This document shows, in pieces, positions 8,678 to 16,475 of a stretch of DNA of 45,569 nt. The stretch comes from Lachnospiraceae bacterium (lineage in GTDB: Bacteria > Bacillota > Clostridia > Lachnospirales > Lachnospiraceae). The notes beneath the pieces are model-generated. The model had not been told where the DNA came from, ran no database searches, and saw only the letters and a list, made by a program, of their open reading frames with translations. Location of the stretch: positions 1 through 45,569 of the forward strand of contig JAFYBJ010000005.1 of the NCBI GenBank assembly GCA_017540265.1, in the 5' to 3' direction. Both the position numbers and the translations under genes were made by a program. Position 1 is the stretch's first letter. Each line of letters starts with the position of its first letter.

Positions 8678-10035
8678 ACTTTTCCTTTCGACAGATAAGC
8701 ATCCTTAAGCTTAAGCGCCATCATCATAAGCGATATATAAAATAACGGCATGTTGTATATCATATATCTTGACTGGCAGAAAATAAGAGCTGCCGTCACC
8801 CCCACGTTTGATATGATGAGCAGCAATACGAATCCTGCCATGCATTGCGCATCTTCGGATACTTTTCCGGTAATGCATATGACCAGGAGGATAATATATA
8901 AAACGTACAGTATCCCGGCAAATATATTGATGATCCCGCCCCTGTGAGCAATGGAATTTATCATCCCCGTAAGCAGGGAAGCTGCATATATTTTAAGATA
9001 TCGAGGCGCATTGGCCTTAAGAAGGCTCTTTACCATCACCGAACTTAAACGGTCAGCCTCTATCTGGGCTTCCAACCCCGGCGCAGCTCCGTGGGCTGTG
9101 GCATATTCTTCAAAAAGATCCTTGGTTGTATCAAGGGTTATGAGATCATAATGATCCTCATAGTGCACCGCAAGCCCTTCCCAGTCTTTAGGCGCATAAG
9201 CGATATTGCTCTCACTTTTATCTGTCTCATCCATCACAATGCAAAAAAGCTCACGAGCTCCCTCTTCTTTAATGAGAGCCGCATCTTCCTTATCCGCCAC
9301 ATATAAACTGGTGGTAAGCACAAGGTTCATATCCCTGGTATTCTGAACAAACTCACCTCTTAAGCAGAAATTGTAGATTCTCGTAATGCAGACTGCCAAA
9401 GCTGCAGCCATTACGGATATCACCACTGCGGCAAGTGTCCTTTTCAATACCGTCTTTAAGCTAAAACGCCTGATCCCTGTCACGAACACAGCTGCGGTAA
9501 AGGCAATAAATAAAACCGCCATCTGTTTCCTTATATCCATCATTAGTGCCGCGAGCAATAAAGGCAGTATAAAACTCTTTATATTACCGGAATATAAAGC
9601 CCTTAAGCTTAAGGTAAAGAAGATGATCCACAATGACATCGTAAGCCCTTCGGTCATTATATTCACCGGATAGACCGCACCTCTTTCAGAGGCAAAACGT
9701 GTGAGGAGAGCAGTACCCGCATGTACAAGCCAGATGAGATATTCCACAGATTTCCCGCATCCAAGTCTTTTCGTAAGATACCCGGTGCTCATAAACACGG
9801 CATATCCCGCAAGCAGGCACTGGATAAAGGCTACCGCATAAAGATATATGTCCTCTTTAAATACAGCTCTTAATGCAGCAAGAAACAGCGGATAGAGCGG
9901 CTCCCTGGCAGGTATCATCTCTATGTACCCCCTGCTGTCGGATCCCAGATAAACCCCGTCCGCAAACAGAAATATCAGATAAAAAGCCATGCAGCACAGG
10001 CATTCAATGATCTTTTGCTTCTTGCTTCCTGTCAT
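8674..10035 (-). CDS. Polytopic membrane protein, GT-C glycosyltransferase-like
   Basis: About 453 aa. After the first membrane segment comes the acidic loop GSDSRGY, followed by REPLYPLF; later segments include VNIMTEGLTMSLW, and QSRYMIYNMP lies near the C-terminus. The acidic residue after TM1, a mid-protein TE and a C-terminal RY next to a helix recur in GT-C enzymes that use polyprenyl-phosphate sugars. The neighbouring GT2 at 10004-10945 could supply such a donor. The start is uncertain: ATG at 10035 overlaps the upstream gene by 32 bases and has AAGGAG 13 bases upstream, while a GTG at 10065 or an ATG at 9990 are alternatives. Confidence 0.6.
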   Translation of the reverse strand: MTGSKKQKIIECLCCMAFYLIFLFADGVYLGSDSRGYIEMIPAREPLYPLFLAALRAVFKEDIYLYAVAFIQCLLAGYAVFMSTGYLTKRLGCGKSVEYLIWLVHAGTALLTRFASERGAVYPVNIMTEGLTMSLWIIFFTLSLRALYSGNIKSFILPLLLAALMMDIRKQMAVLFIAFTAAVFVTGIRRFSLKTVLKRTLAAVVISVMAAALAVCITRIYNFCLRGEFVQNTRDMNLVLTTSLYVADKEDAALIKEEGARELFCIVMDETDKSESNIAYAPKDWEGLAVHYEDHYDLITLDTTKDLFEEYATAHGAAPGLEAQIEADRLSSVMVKSLLKANAPRYLKIYAASLLTGMINSIAHRGGIINIFAGILYVLYIILLVICITGKVSEDAQCMAGFVLLLIISNVGVTAALIFCQSRYMIYNMPLFYISLMMMALKLKDAYLSKGKV

Positions 10036-10945
10036 GCAGCCTGTAAAGCTCCTTTTCAAAATCACGCCTTGCAGCAGTCACCATATCCGAAAGGATCATC
10101 CCGGAGAAAAAACTCTGCAGCGCCGCAAGGGCGATAAAACCGCTTACGATAAGGGTCGGCATATTCTCAACCAGATGTGTTTCAAGGAAACGTGAAAACA
10201 CCCATAAGAACATGACCGCTGCCACCACTAACATAAGCGCCGCAAGGGTTGAAAAAAATCTGAAAGGCTTATAATTCTTATAAAGCCTTATTATCGTTGC
10301 TATCACTTTAAAACCATCGGGAAGGGTATTTAACTTACTCACGCTTCCTTCGGGTCTGTTTCTGTATTCCACGGGAACATTTTCAATTATCATCTCGTTG
10401 AATACGGCATGAATGGTCATCTCCGTTTCTATCTCAAAGCCCCTTGAAAGCACGGGATAGCTTTTAACAAATTCGTAGGAAAGTGCCCTGAAGCCGGTCA
10501 TTATATCCTTGATATCGCTGTCAAAAAGGCTGTTGATGGTCTTTCTCACAAGGCTGTTTCCGAAATTATGAAACGGTCTTTTATTCTTTGTAAAATAGGT
10601 TGAAGAAAGCCTGTCGCCAACCACCATATCGGCGCCGCCTTCAAGCACAAGCCTTGCCATTTCAGGCGCTGCTTCCATGGGATAAGTATCATCTCCGTCA
10701 ACACATATATAACACAGGGCATTTATTTCCTTAAACATCCTGCGCAGTACATACCCCTTACCCTGCCTGGGCTCCCTTCTTACAACCGCTCCCGCCTTCC
10801 GTGCCACTTCTGCGGTGGCATCTGTGGAATTATTGTCATAAACATACACAACCGCATCCGGAAGAGCCGCAAGAGAATCCTTAACAACCTTTTCTATTGT
10901 CTTTTCCTCATTGAAGCAGGGTATCAGAACCGCGATCTTATCCAT
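10004..10945 (-). CDS. GT2 glycosyltransferase with C-terminal membrane anchor (polyprenyl-phosphate sugar synthase type)
   Basis: 313 aa. The GT-A domain begins with IPCFNEEKTI, continues with DNNSTDAT and contains the metal site CVDGDDTYP. It is followed by MTGFRALS and two hydrophobic segments in the last ~90 residues. This is the architecture of DPM1/GtrB-like enzymes that place one sugar on undecaprenyl phosphate. Its start overlaps the preceding stop by one base (TGATG). Being next to a GT-C-like gene suggests a donor/acceptor pair. The sugar cannot be read from the sequence. Confidence 0.8.
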   Translation of the reverse strand: MDKIAVLIPCFNEEKTIEKVVKDSLAALPDAVVYVYDNNSTDATAEVARKAGAVVRREPRQGKGYVLRRMFKEINALCYICVDGDDTYPMEAAPEMARLVLEGGADMVVGDRLSSTYFTKNKRPFHNFGNSLVRKTINSLFDSDIKDIMTGFRALSYEFVKSYPVLSRGFEIETEMTIHAVFNEMIIENVPVEYRNRPEGSVSKLNTLPDGFKVIATIIRLYKNYKPFRFFSTLAALMLVVAAVMFLWVFSRFLETHLVENMPTLIVSGFIALAALQSFFSGMILSDMVTAARRDFEKELYRLHDRKQEAKDH

Positions 10946-11349
10946 CAGTCTTTAACCCCCACAAATTTAAGGAATTCATCATAATCCCTTATATAATCGG
11001 ATTCATCGTAATACTTTGATGCAAAGACAACTATCACCGCATCATCGGTAAAATCCGACATCTCTCTCCACATATTATTTGCAATATATACGCCCTCATA
11101 GGGATTGTCCAAAACCAGGCTCTCCCTTTCCCAGCCGTTATCAAGAGTCAGACGAAAGGATCCCCTGACGCACACTAAGAGCTGTTCAAGGCTTTTATGC
11201 GCATGCTTTCCTCTTATCACGCCCTTTCTTGTATCAAAAAAGTAATATACCCTCTTTATCTCAAAGGGTACATCTCTCATCTCTTCAAGTGATACAAGGC
11301 TTCCCCTGTCATCACCGTGTCTCTGAAGTCTGTAGGTCTTTATCTCCAT
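10945..11349 (-). CDS. fdtA: FdtA/WxcM-like cupin, dTDP-4-oxo-6-deoxyhexose 3,4-ketoisomerase
   Basis: 134 aa, the usual length of the family. Conserved FdtA features are visible in order: RGSLVSLE near the N-terminus, PFEIKRVYYFFD, the catalytic-type histidines in RGKHAHK (His49 and His51), and EMSDFTDDAVIVV. The C-terminal YDESDYIRDYDEF matches the family closely. These enzymes move the keto group of dTDP-4-oxo-6-deoxyglucose from C4 to C3, the step before C3 transamination to Fuc3N or Qui3N. GGAGAG lies seven bases before the ATG. No FdtB/QdtB-type 3-transaminase is nearby; the only transaminase in the locus (33021-34154) is C4-specific by its motifs. Confidence 0.85.
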   Translation of the reverse strand: MEIKTYRLQRHGDDRGSLVSLEEMRDVPFEIKRVYYFFDTRKGVIRGKHAHKSLEQLLVCVRGSFRLTLDNGWERESLVLDNPYEGVYIANNMWREMSDFTDDAVIVVFASKYYDESDYIRDYDEFLKFVGVKD

Positions 11350-11352
11350 CCG

Positions 11353-12165
11353 TTATCTCTCCGTATGCTTCAAAAGCCATCTGACGGTGCCCTTATACAG
11401 CCCGTCCTTTTCTTCTAACAGTTTCCTTCTCATAGTCATAAGGTCATCATATATAAGCGGGTTTATCTCGCCCGTGGATACGCCGTCTCCGCAGCCATGC
11501 TCCACCAATACCCTGTTCGTAAAGGCTATCTTCTCACCGCTTTTAAGCAGTTTTATCACAAAAGGGAAATCCTCGAGCAGCCTGTAATCCTCATCATAAA
11601 AACCGTACTTTTCGAATATATCCCTTCTCTCAAAGCTGGAACACCCGCTTATGAGGTTTCTCTTTGTTATCATGCGGTTCATCAGAAGTTTCGGAAAAAA
11701 TCTCAACAAAAGCCCAGTAAACGCATAGGGCCTTATCTTCTTATGATCCTCATACACATCAAGACGCCTTGATGTGATATAAAGTGCACCGCTTTTTTTA
11801 AACAATTCCACAGCTTCGCTTACGCTTGTCGCTGATGCAAAAAAATCTCCCGGACAGCAGCTCATAAGATAACGGCCTGACGCTTTTTTATTTATAAGAT
11901 TTAAATGTTTTACGGTTCCCAGATTTTCATGTTCCGGAAGGAGTTCCGCACGGTAAAGCTTCTTTCCGGCCCTTTCCGCCTCCTTAAGCATAAACTCCCT
12001 GTCGGCTCCCGGCGTGCCGTCATCACTTATGATAAGCTCTATCGGTGAATAGTCCTGAGCCATAACGGAATCGACAGTCTTCTTAAGCTTATCGATATTT
12101 TTATAGGTCATCACCCTTACCGTTACCAGCTCTTTTACCTTTTCTTCCTCACTCATCATCCGCAT
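11353..12165 (-). CDS. GT2 family glycosyltransferase
   Basis: 270 aa, soluble GT-A fold. The opening TVRVMTYKN is a variant of the GT2 start, followed by SDDGTP. The usual DXD position reads SCCPGDFFA, keeping only one acidic residue there, so metal binding should be checked. LLEDFPFVIKLLKSG matches the C-terminal ED region of GT2 enzymes. The ATG at 12165 has AAGGGAAG upstream and overlaps the preceding gene by 17 bases; ATGs at 12159 and 12156 are alternatives. It probably adds one sugar to the lipid-linked chain in the cytoplasm. Confidence 0.8.
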   Translation of the reverse strand: MRMMSEEEKVKELVTVRVMTYKNIDKLKKTVDSVMAQDYSPIELIISDDGTPGADREFMLKEAERAGKKLYRAELLPEHENLGTVKHLNLINKKASGRYLMSCCPGDFFASATSVSEAVELFKKSGALYITSRRLDVYEDHKKIRPYAFTGLLLRFFPKLLMNRMITKRNLISGCSSFERRDIFEKYGFYDEDYRLLEDFPFVIKLLKSGEKIAFTNRVLVEHGCGDGVSTGEINPLIYDDLMTMRRKLLEEKDGLYKGTVRWLLKHTER

Positions 12166-13177
12166 AATCCGAATCTTCCCTTGAGATGCATTCCGGTATT
12201 TTTAAGCTTCCCGCTTCCTTCCATACCTCAGCATCGGATTCGTCATAAGTTAGTTTCCTTACGTGGTACTGCACATCCTCTATAAGCTTTCTGTTTGCAG
12301 AAAGCACATCTCCAAGCATCCCTATCACGATAGTTACAAAACCTATGATCATTAACGTGCAGGCCAGTATAAGTGACTGGATATGACCGCTCGCCTGGTG
12401 TTTGAAATAGTATGTCAAAAAGTTTATACCAATGCCGAAACCGATAAGGAAAGGTATCGATCCCAGTATTGACAATACCGCCAGGGAACGGTACATAAGT
12501 AACGCTCTTAGAATGGTAAGCATAGATCTCTTTACATATCCGCCCATGCTCCCGAAAAGTCTTGATTTTCTAAGCTCCGGATTTGTGCGTATCGGTACGC
12601 TTGTAATAGCCATCTTATTTCTGCCGGCCTGCACTATGGTCTCAAGAGTGTAGGTATATTCATTGACAACATTGATGTGCATGGCAGCTTCTCTTGAAAA
12701 TGCCCTGAAGCCTGAAGGTGCATCCGGTATGCCTGTCTTGGAGGCTTTTCTCACCACCCAGCTTCCGAAATGCTGAAGCTTCTTCTTAAGCCATGAAAAA
12801 TGCGGCGTATCATCTATGGGCCTTTCTCCTATGACAATATCCGCCCTGCCCTCAAGTATAGGCTTTACAAGCTTCTCTATATCCTCGCCGCAATACTGAT
12901 TGTCCGCATCCGTATTAACGATGATATCGGCCCCATAGGAAAGCCCCGCTTCTATACCTGCCATAAAAGCCTTCGCAAGCCCCTTATTGCGCGTAAAGCT
13001 TACAATGTGGTTTACCCCCCAGGCTGCGGCAACCTTTACGGTATCATCAGTACTTCCATCATTGATTATCATATATTCGATCTTATCGATCCCGTCTATC
13101 TTTTTGGGCAGATCGTTTAAAGCTATCTCAAGGGTCTCAGCCTCATTGTAGCAGGGTATCTGTATGATGAGCTTCAT
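12149..13177 (-). CDS. GT2 glycosyltransferase with two C-terminal TM segments (polyprenyl-phosphate type)
   Basis: About 342 aa. The GT-A domain has IPCYNEAETL, INDGSTDDT, the DXD motif NTDADNQY and PSGFRAFS. Two hydrophobic segments follow at ~235-300, then a charged tail. It resembles DPM/GtrB-like synthases and is paralogous in layout to the 10004-10945 product. I chose ATG 13175-13177: it has GAGG nine bases upstream. The ATG 15 bases earlier directly abuts AAGGAGG, leaving no spacer. The GT-C-like gene just upstream (13182-15257) is a natural partner for the lipid-phosphate sugar it would make. Confidence 0.8.
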   Translation of the reverse strand: MKLIIQIPCYNEAETLEIALNDLPKKIDGIDKIEYMIINDGSTDDTVKVAAAWGVNHIVSFTRNKGLAKAFMAGIEAGLSYGADIIVNTDADNQYCGEDIEKLVKPILEGRADIVIGERPIDDTPHFSWLKKKLQHFGSWVVRKASKTGIPDAPSGFRAFSREAAMHINVVNEYTYTLETIVQAGRNKMAITSVPIRTNPELRKSRLFGSMGGYVKRSMLTILRALLMYRSLAVLSILGSIPFLIGFGIGINFLTYYFKHQASGHIQSLILACTLMIIGFVTIVIGMLGDVLSANRKLIEDVQYHVRKLTYDESDAEVWKEAGSLKIPECISREDSDYADDE

Positions 13178-13181
13178 ATCT

Positions 13182-15257
13182 TCAGTCCTCATCCTCCTTA
13201 TCAGCTATGTAAAGCACCACCGGCGTTTCAAGCTCCACAACCTTTGCAGGATAGGGAGATATGAAATATTCATAATTTTCCTCATAGGAAGAGCCTCTTG
13301 CAACACCCCTGTATACTTCCCTGAGGCCTTTTATGCTGTCATTTATCCTTCCCATATCGTAGGAGAAGATAAAAACATTTTCATGATCTTTTGAATATTT
13401 GCGAAGCTGGTTATTCAGCCTGTCTTCATCCACAAAATAAACATCTGCTCCCGTAAGGGCCTTAAGCGGCATCCAGTATACCTTATGCTCGTCATATCCC
13501 TGTGAATTGATAAGGAGAGCATCTTCATCCGTTATACAGCTTTCAAGACTCTTTAAAACCTCAAACCTGCTGTAGGTAAGATCCTTTTCCTTAAACAGGA
13601 TTGAGGAAAGAAGGAGCATGGGAACAGTGCCCGCGATCACGATACCAATGGTTGCACGCGGATTCATCCGTTCAAGCATATATCCCGCTATAAGAGGTAA
13701 GAGCATGATGATCACTGCCAGATAACGGGTATAGTAATAAAAATAATATATCTGCGGGATAACCCCGAGACAATATATGATCAGCATGTAAAGAAACGAA
13801 AACGTAAGTGTGGCAAAATATCTGTCCTTAAGATATTCGGGAGCCTTACGGATAATGGCGGCAACCGACAAAGGAAGGAGCACATAAGAAGACATCTGAA
13901 GGACCGCCATTACAGACATCCTCTTTCTTTCCAGATCCTCTCCAAGATTTATACCCTGTATGATAAAGAGTATGAGCAGGATAACAAAGATCACCGCAAG
14001 AACAGGACGGGCTATGCGTCCGGGCGTCCCCTTCTTTTTCTTTGCGCTCCTGTATGCCCTTACTATCAGTGAATTATTCTTTCTGACAGAAAGCACGACT
14101 GCACAGACAGCGCATATTACTGCTGCCCATGCAACATAATTCTTCACGTTGAAATCAGCGATCTTATACCCGGTCTTATAATATATGCCTCCAAGATTAT
14201 GCATCATATAGTCTTCCGCAGTATCCTGCATCATGAAGAACCCGCATACATAGGAAGCTAAAAGAATGATCAGTGCCTTCAGATATCCACCGTGCCTTGT
14301 ACGGATGTAATTTGAGAAATATATGATAACAAACATCGGCATGAGCATCGTGCTTATGATATGGAAAAAGCAGCCTGCTGCCAACGGTATCACGGATACA
14401 AAGGTAACACGGCGTTTCGTCCCTTCCGAAAGCAGCTCAAAGAAAAGTGCAAGGAAAGCGGCAAATATCATATCCGGAAGCATATTCCTGGAATTCCAGA
14501 TTATAACCGGGCTCAATGCCGCAAGTGCAGCTGCTGTTGTCCTGTACCAGGGAGCAAATCTGATATTATCTGCGATAAGCCATATTGAGGAGATAAGTAT
14601 GAGATAGGCTATGGCATTTGCAAGCCCCATATATTTAAGACCAAAGGCTTTTCCAAAAAGAGCGAGCAATGCGGGATATGTGCTGATACCGTGAAATACT
14701 CCTCTTACTTCTTCAAGCTCGGAAAAATCCTCTTCTGCATAATCATCCTCTGTATAATAACCGTCAAGCTCGGAAAGATTTTTTATATATATACCGCGTT
14801 CCCATTCATTGTTTATATCCGCGATCTCTCCCATGCTAACCGTATTGCTCTCAACGCCTCCCATATAGAACATGGCTCTGGCCTGATAAGCACCGGAATC
14901 CTGTCCCATGAAGTAAAGGCCTTCTCTTCCCTGCATTGCCAGAAGGAAAGAAATAACAAGAACTATAACAAGCGGTATATACTGCTTAAGATTATTTATC
15001 CTGACCGAAGGAAGCCCCTTTACCCAGAAAATGCTTAAAAGCACATCCATCACAAGAAGAAGAACCGCTGTTAAAGATGCTGCCCCGTCTATGGAAAAAG
15101 CATCCTTCCAGATATAAAAACCGGCTGTTATGACATAAAACGAGAGATAAAAACCAACGCCTGTCACAAGTATCTTGAAAAGATCATTCTTTCTGTATAC
15201 TGCTGCCGCCATATATACGGCAGCAAACATTCCCACCGCAAACCAAACCGCTGTCAT
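13182..15257 (-). CDS. Large polytopic membrane protein, GT-C glycosyltransferase-like
   Basis: 691 aa with many hydrophobic segments and a large loop. The motif GQDSGAYQARA follows an early membrane segment and fits the acidic catalytic loop of GT-C enzymes, as does RNMLPDMIFA further on. The last ~150 residues form a mostly soluble domain. The start overlaps the preceding stop as ATGA. Such proteins usually transfer a sugar from a polyprenyl-phosphate donor on the outer face of the membrane. The adjacent membrane-anchored GT2 (12149-13177) is a plausible donor maker. The exact family is not identified. Confidence 0.65.
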   Translation of the reverse strand: MTAVWFAVGMFAAVYMAAAVYRKNDLFKILVTGVGFYLSFYVITAGFYIWKDAFSIDGAASLTAVLLLVMDVLLSIFWVKGLPSVRINNLKQYIPLVIVLVISFLLAMQGREGLYFMGQDSGAYQARAMFYMGGVESNTVSMGEIADINNEWERGIYIKNLSELDGYYTEDDYAEEDFSELEEVRGVFHGISTYPALLALFGKAFGLKYMGLANAIAYLILISSIWLIADNIRFAPWYRTTAAALAALSPVIIWNSRNMLPDMIFAAFLALFFELLSEGTKRRVTFVSVIPLAAGCFFHIISTMLMPMFVIIYFSNYIRTRHGGYLKALIILLASYVCGFFMMQDTAEDYMMHNLGGIYYKTGYKIADFNVKNYVAWAAVICAVCAVVLSVRKNNSLIVRAYRSAKKKKGTPGRIARPVLAVIFVILLILFIIQGINLGEDLERKRMSVMAVLQMSSYVLLPLSVAAIIRKAPEYLKDRYFATLTFSFLYMLIIYCLGVIPQIYYFYYYTRYLAVIIMLLPLIAGYMLERMNPRATIGIVIAGTVPMLLLSSILFKEKDLTYSRFEVLKSLESCITDEDALLINSQGYDEHKVYWMPLKALTGADVYFVDEDRLNNQLRKYSKDHENVFIFSYDMGRINDSIKGLREVYRGVARGSSYEENYEYFISPYPAKVVELETPVVLYIADKEDED

Positions 15258-16423
15258 TTTACAATTTCCTCATATATATCCTCTATGCCGCCCACAAAGG
15301 CTTCATAGGTAAATCTCTTCTCCGGGATATTTCTGTATACGCTCATATCCCCTTCGCCTGCTTTTTTTAATATTTCAGCCAGTTCCTTCTCATCTCCGCT
15401 CTTAAATACAGCGCATTCTCCAAAAACAACCTCAGGCAGGGATCCCGCATCGCTGCATATGAGCTTTGCCCCGCTCTGACATGCTTCAAGAGCGGAAAAC
15501 CCGAAACCTTCCGTAAGTGAAGGAACCACCACAGCATCCGCCTGCTTTATTGCCGCCGCTAACTGCTCTCTCTTAAGAGATGGCCTGATCTTTACCACAT
15601 CACCTAATCCATAAGCCTTCATCTCTTTTATGAAAGCTTTTCTTAAATCCGCAGGTTCCGCTCCGAGTATAAAGCAGAATCTTACACCTGACGGAAGCTC
15701 TCCGTTATCCTTTAAGAGCTTTAGAGCCTTTTCAAATACCTGTATCCCCTTTGTCTTTCCGGGTCTGCCGTAATAAAGGAATATCTTTTCCCTTTTGACT
15801 CCGAAATATTTCCTCAGAGAAAACGACTCATCCGTATTGCCGCCCATACCGGTCTCATTTGCGGGATATACACGCCTTATGCCTTTCCTTTTTCCTGCAA
15901 ATGTCTTTATATCCTTCGCAGTGGCATCGGATACAGCATGGTAGATGTCAAAATGCTGCCTGCTGGTATACTGCTCTACCGCAAAATATATGCAGGCCTT
16001 ATACCAGACATCCGTCATAAACCACTTGACCCCTCTCATCTCATGGATGGTGATCACTGAAGGCTTTCTGTATTTTTTTGCCAGGGCGCTCACACCGGGA
16101 GAGGTGGTAAATGTGGATGTGTGAACCACATTACACCATTTTATATGCCTTTCCATATCCTTTCGTCTGGGAAAAGGATGCCCGAACATGGATTTCCACG
16201 GACAATACCACACCTTGATGCCGTCAAATTCCATTTTCCCCTTATAGCCGTCCACTTCTTCGGCTACAACATGCACCCTGTGTCCCTTCTTTGCAAGGGC
16301 AACCGCAAGATCATAAAAAAGCTTCTCGGCACCTCCTACATAGGGATAAAAGTGCGGAAGTATAAAAGCGATCTTTAACCGCCTTCCGGATATCTTATTT
16401 TCATTACTAGATACTGTGTCCAT
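15254..16423 (-). CDS. GT4 family glycosyltransferase
   Basis: 389 aa, GT-B fold. The N-terminal acceptor domain has PYVGGAEKL, as in many GT4 proteins. The C-terminal donor domain has YYGRPGKTKG and the EX7E element EGFGFSALE. No Shine-Dalgarno is present before the ATG; instead a promoter-like -10 box lies nine bases upstream, so the transcript may be nearly leaderless. It is separated from the upstream ABC gene by 52 bases, one of the few real gaps in the operon, and begins a tightly coupled run down to 147. Confidence 0.85.
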   Translation of the reverse strand: MDTVSSNENKISGRRLKIAFILPHFYPYVGGAEKLFYDLAVALAKKGHRVHVVAEEVDGYKGKMEFDGIKVWYCPWKSMFGHPFPRRKDMERHIKWCNVVHTSTFTTSPGVSALAKKYRKPSVITIHEMRGVKWFMTDVWYKACIYFAVEQYTSRQHFDIYHAVSDATAKDIKTFAGKRKGIRRVYPANETGMGGNTDESFSLRKYFGVKREKIFLYYGRPGKTKGIQVFEKALKLLKDNGELPSGVRFCFILGAEPADLRKAFIKEMKAYGLGDVVKIRPSLKREQLAAAIKQADAVVVPSLTEGFGFSALEACQSGAKLICSDAGSLPEVVFGECAVFKSGDEKELAEILKKAGEGDMSVYRNIPEKRFTYEAFVGGIEDIYEEIVK

Positions 16424-16432
16424 AATCGCTTA

Positions 16433-16461
16433 ATGATACCACATATGCATATTTATGTAAA
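16433..16461 (-). promoter_or_regulatory. Internal sigma-A-type promoter before the GT4 gene
   Basis: On the minus strand, -35 TTTACA (16456-16461) and -10 TATCAT (16433-16438) are separated by 17 bases, and TGG before the -10 gives an extended TGn element. Each hexamer matches consensus at five of six positions. Only nine bases lie between the -10 and the ATG at 16423, so the predicted start site leaves a leader of about three bases. Confidence 0.6.
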
Positions 16462-16475
16462 CGTGCAGTCCTGTT

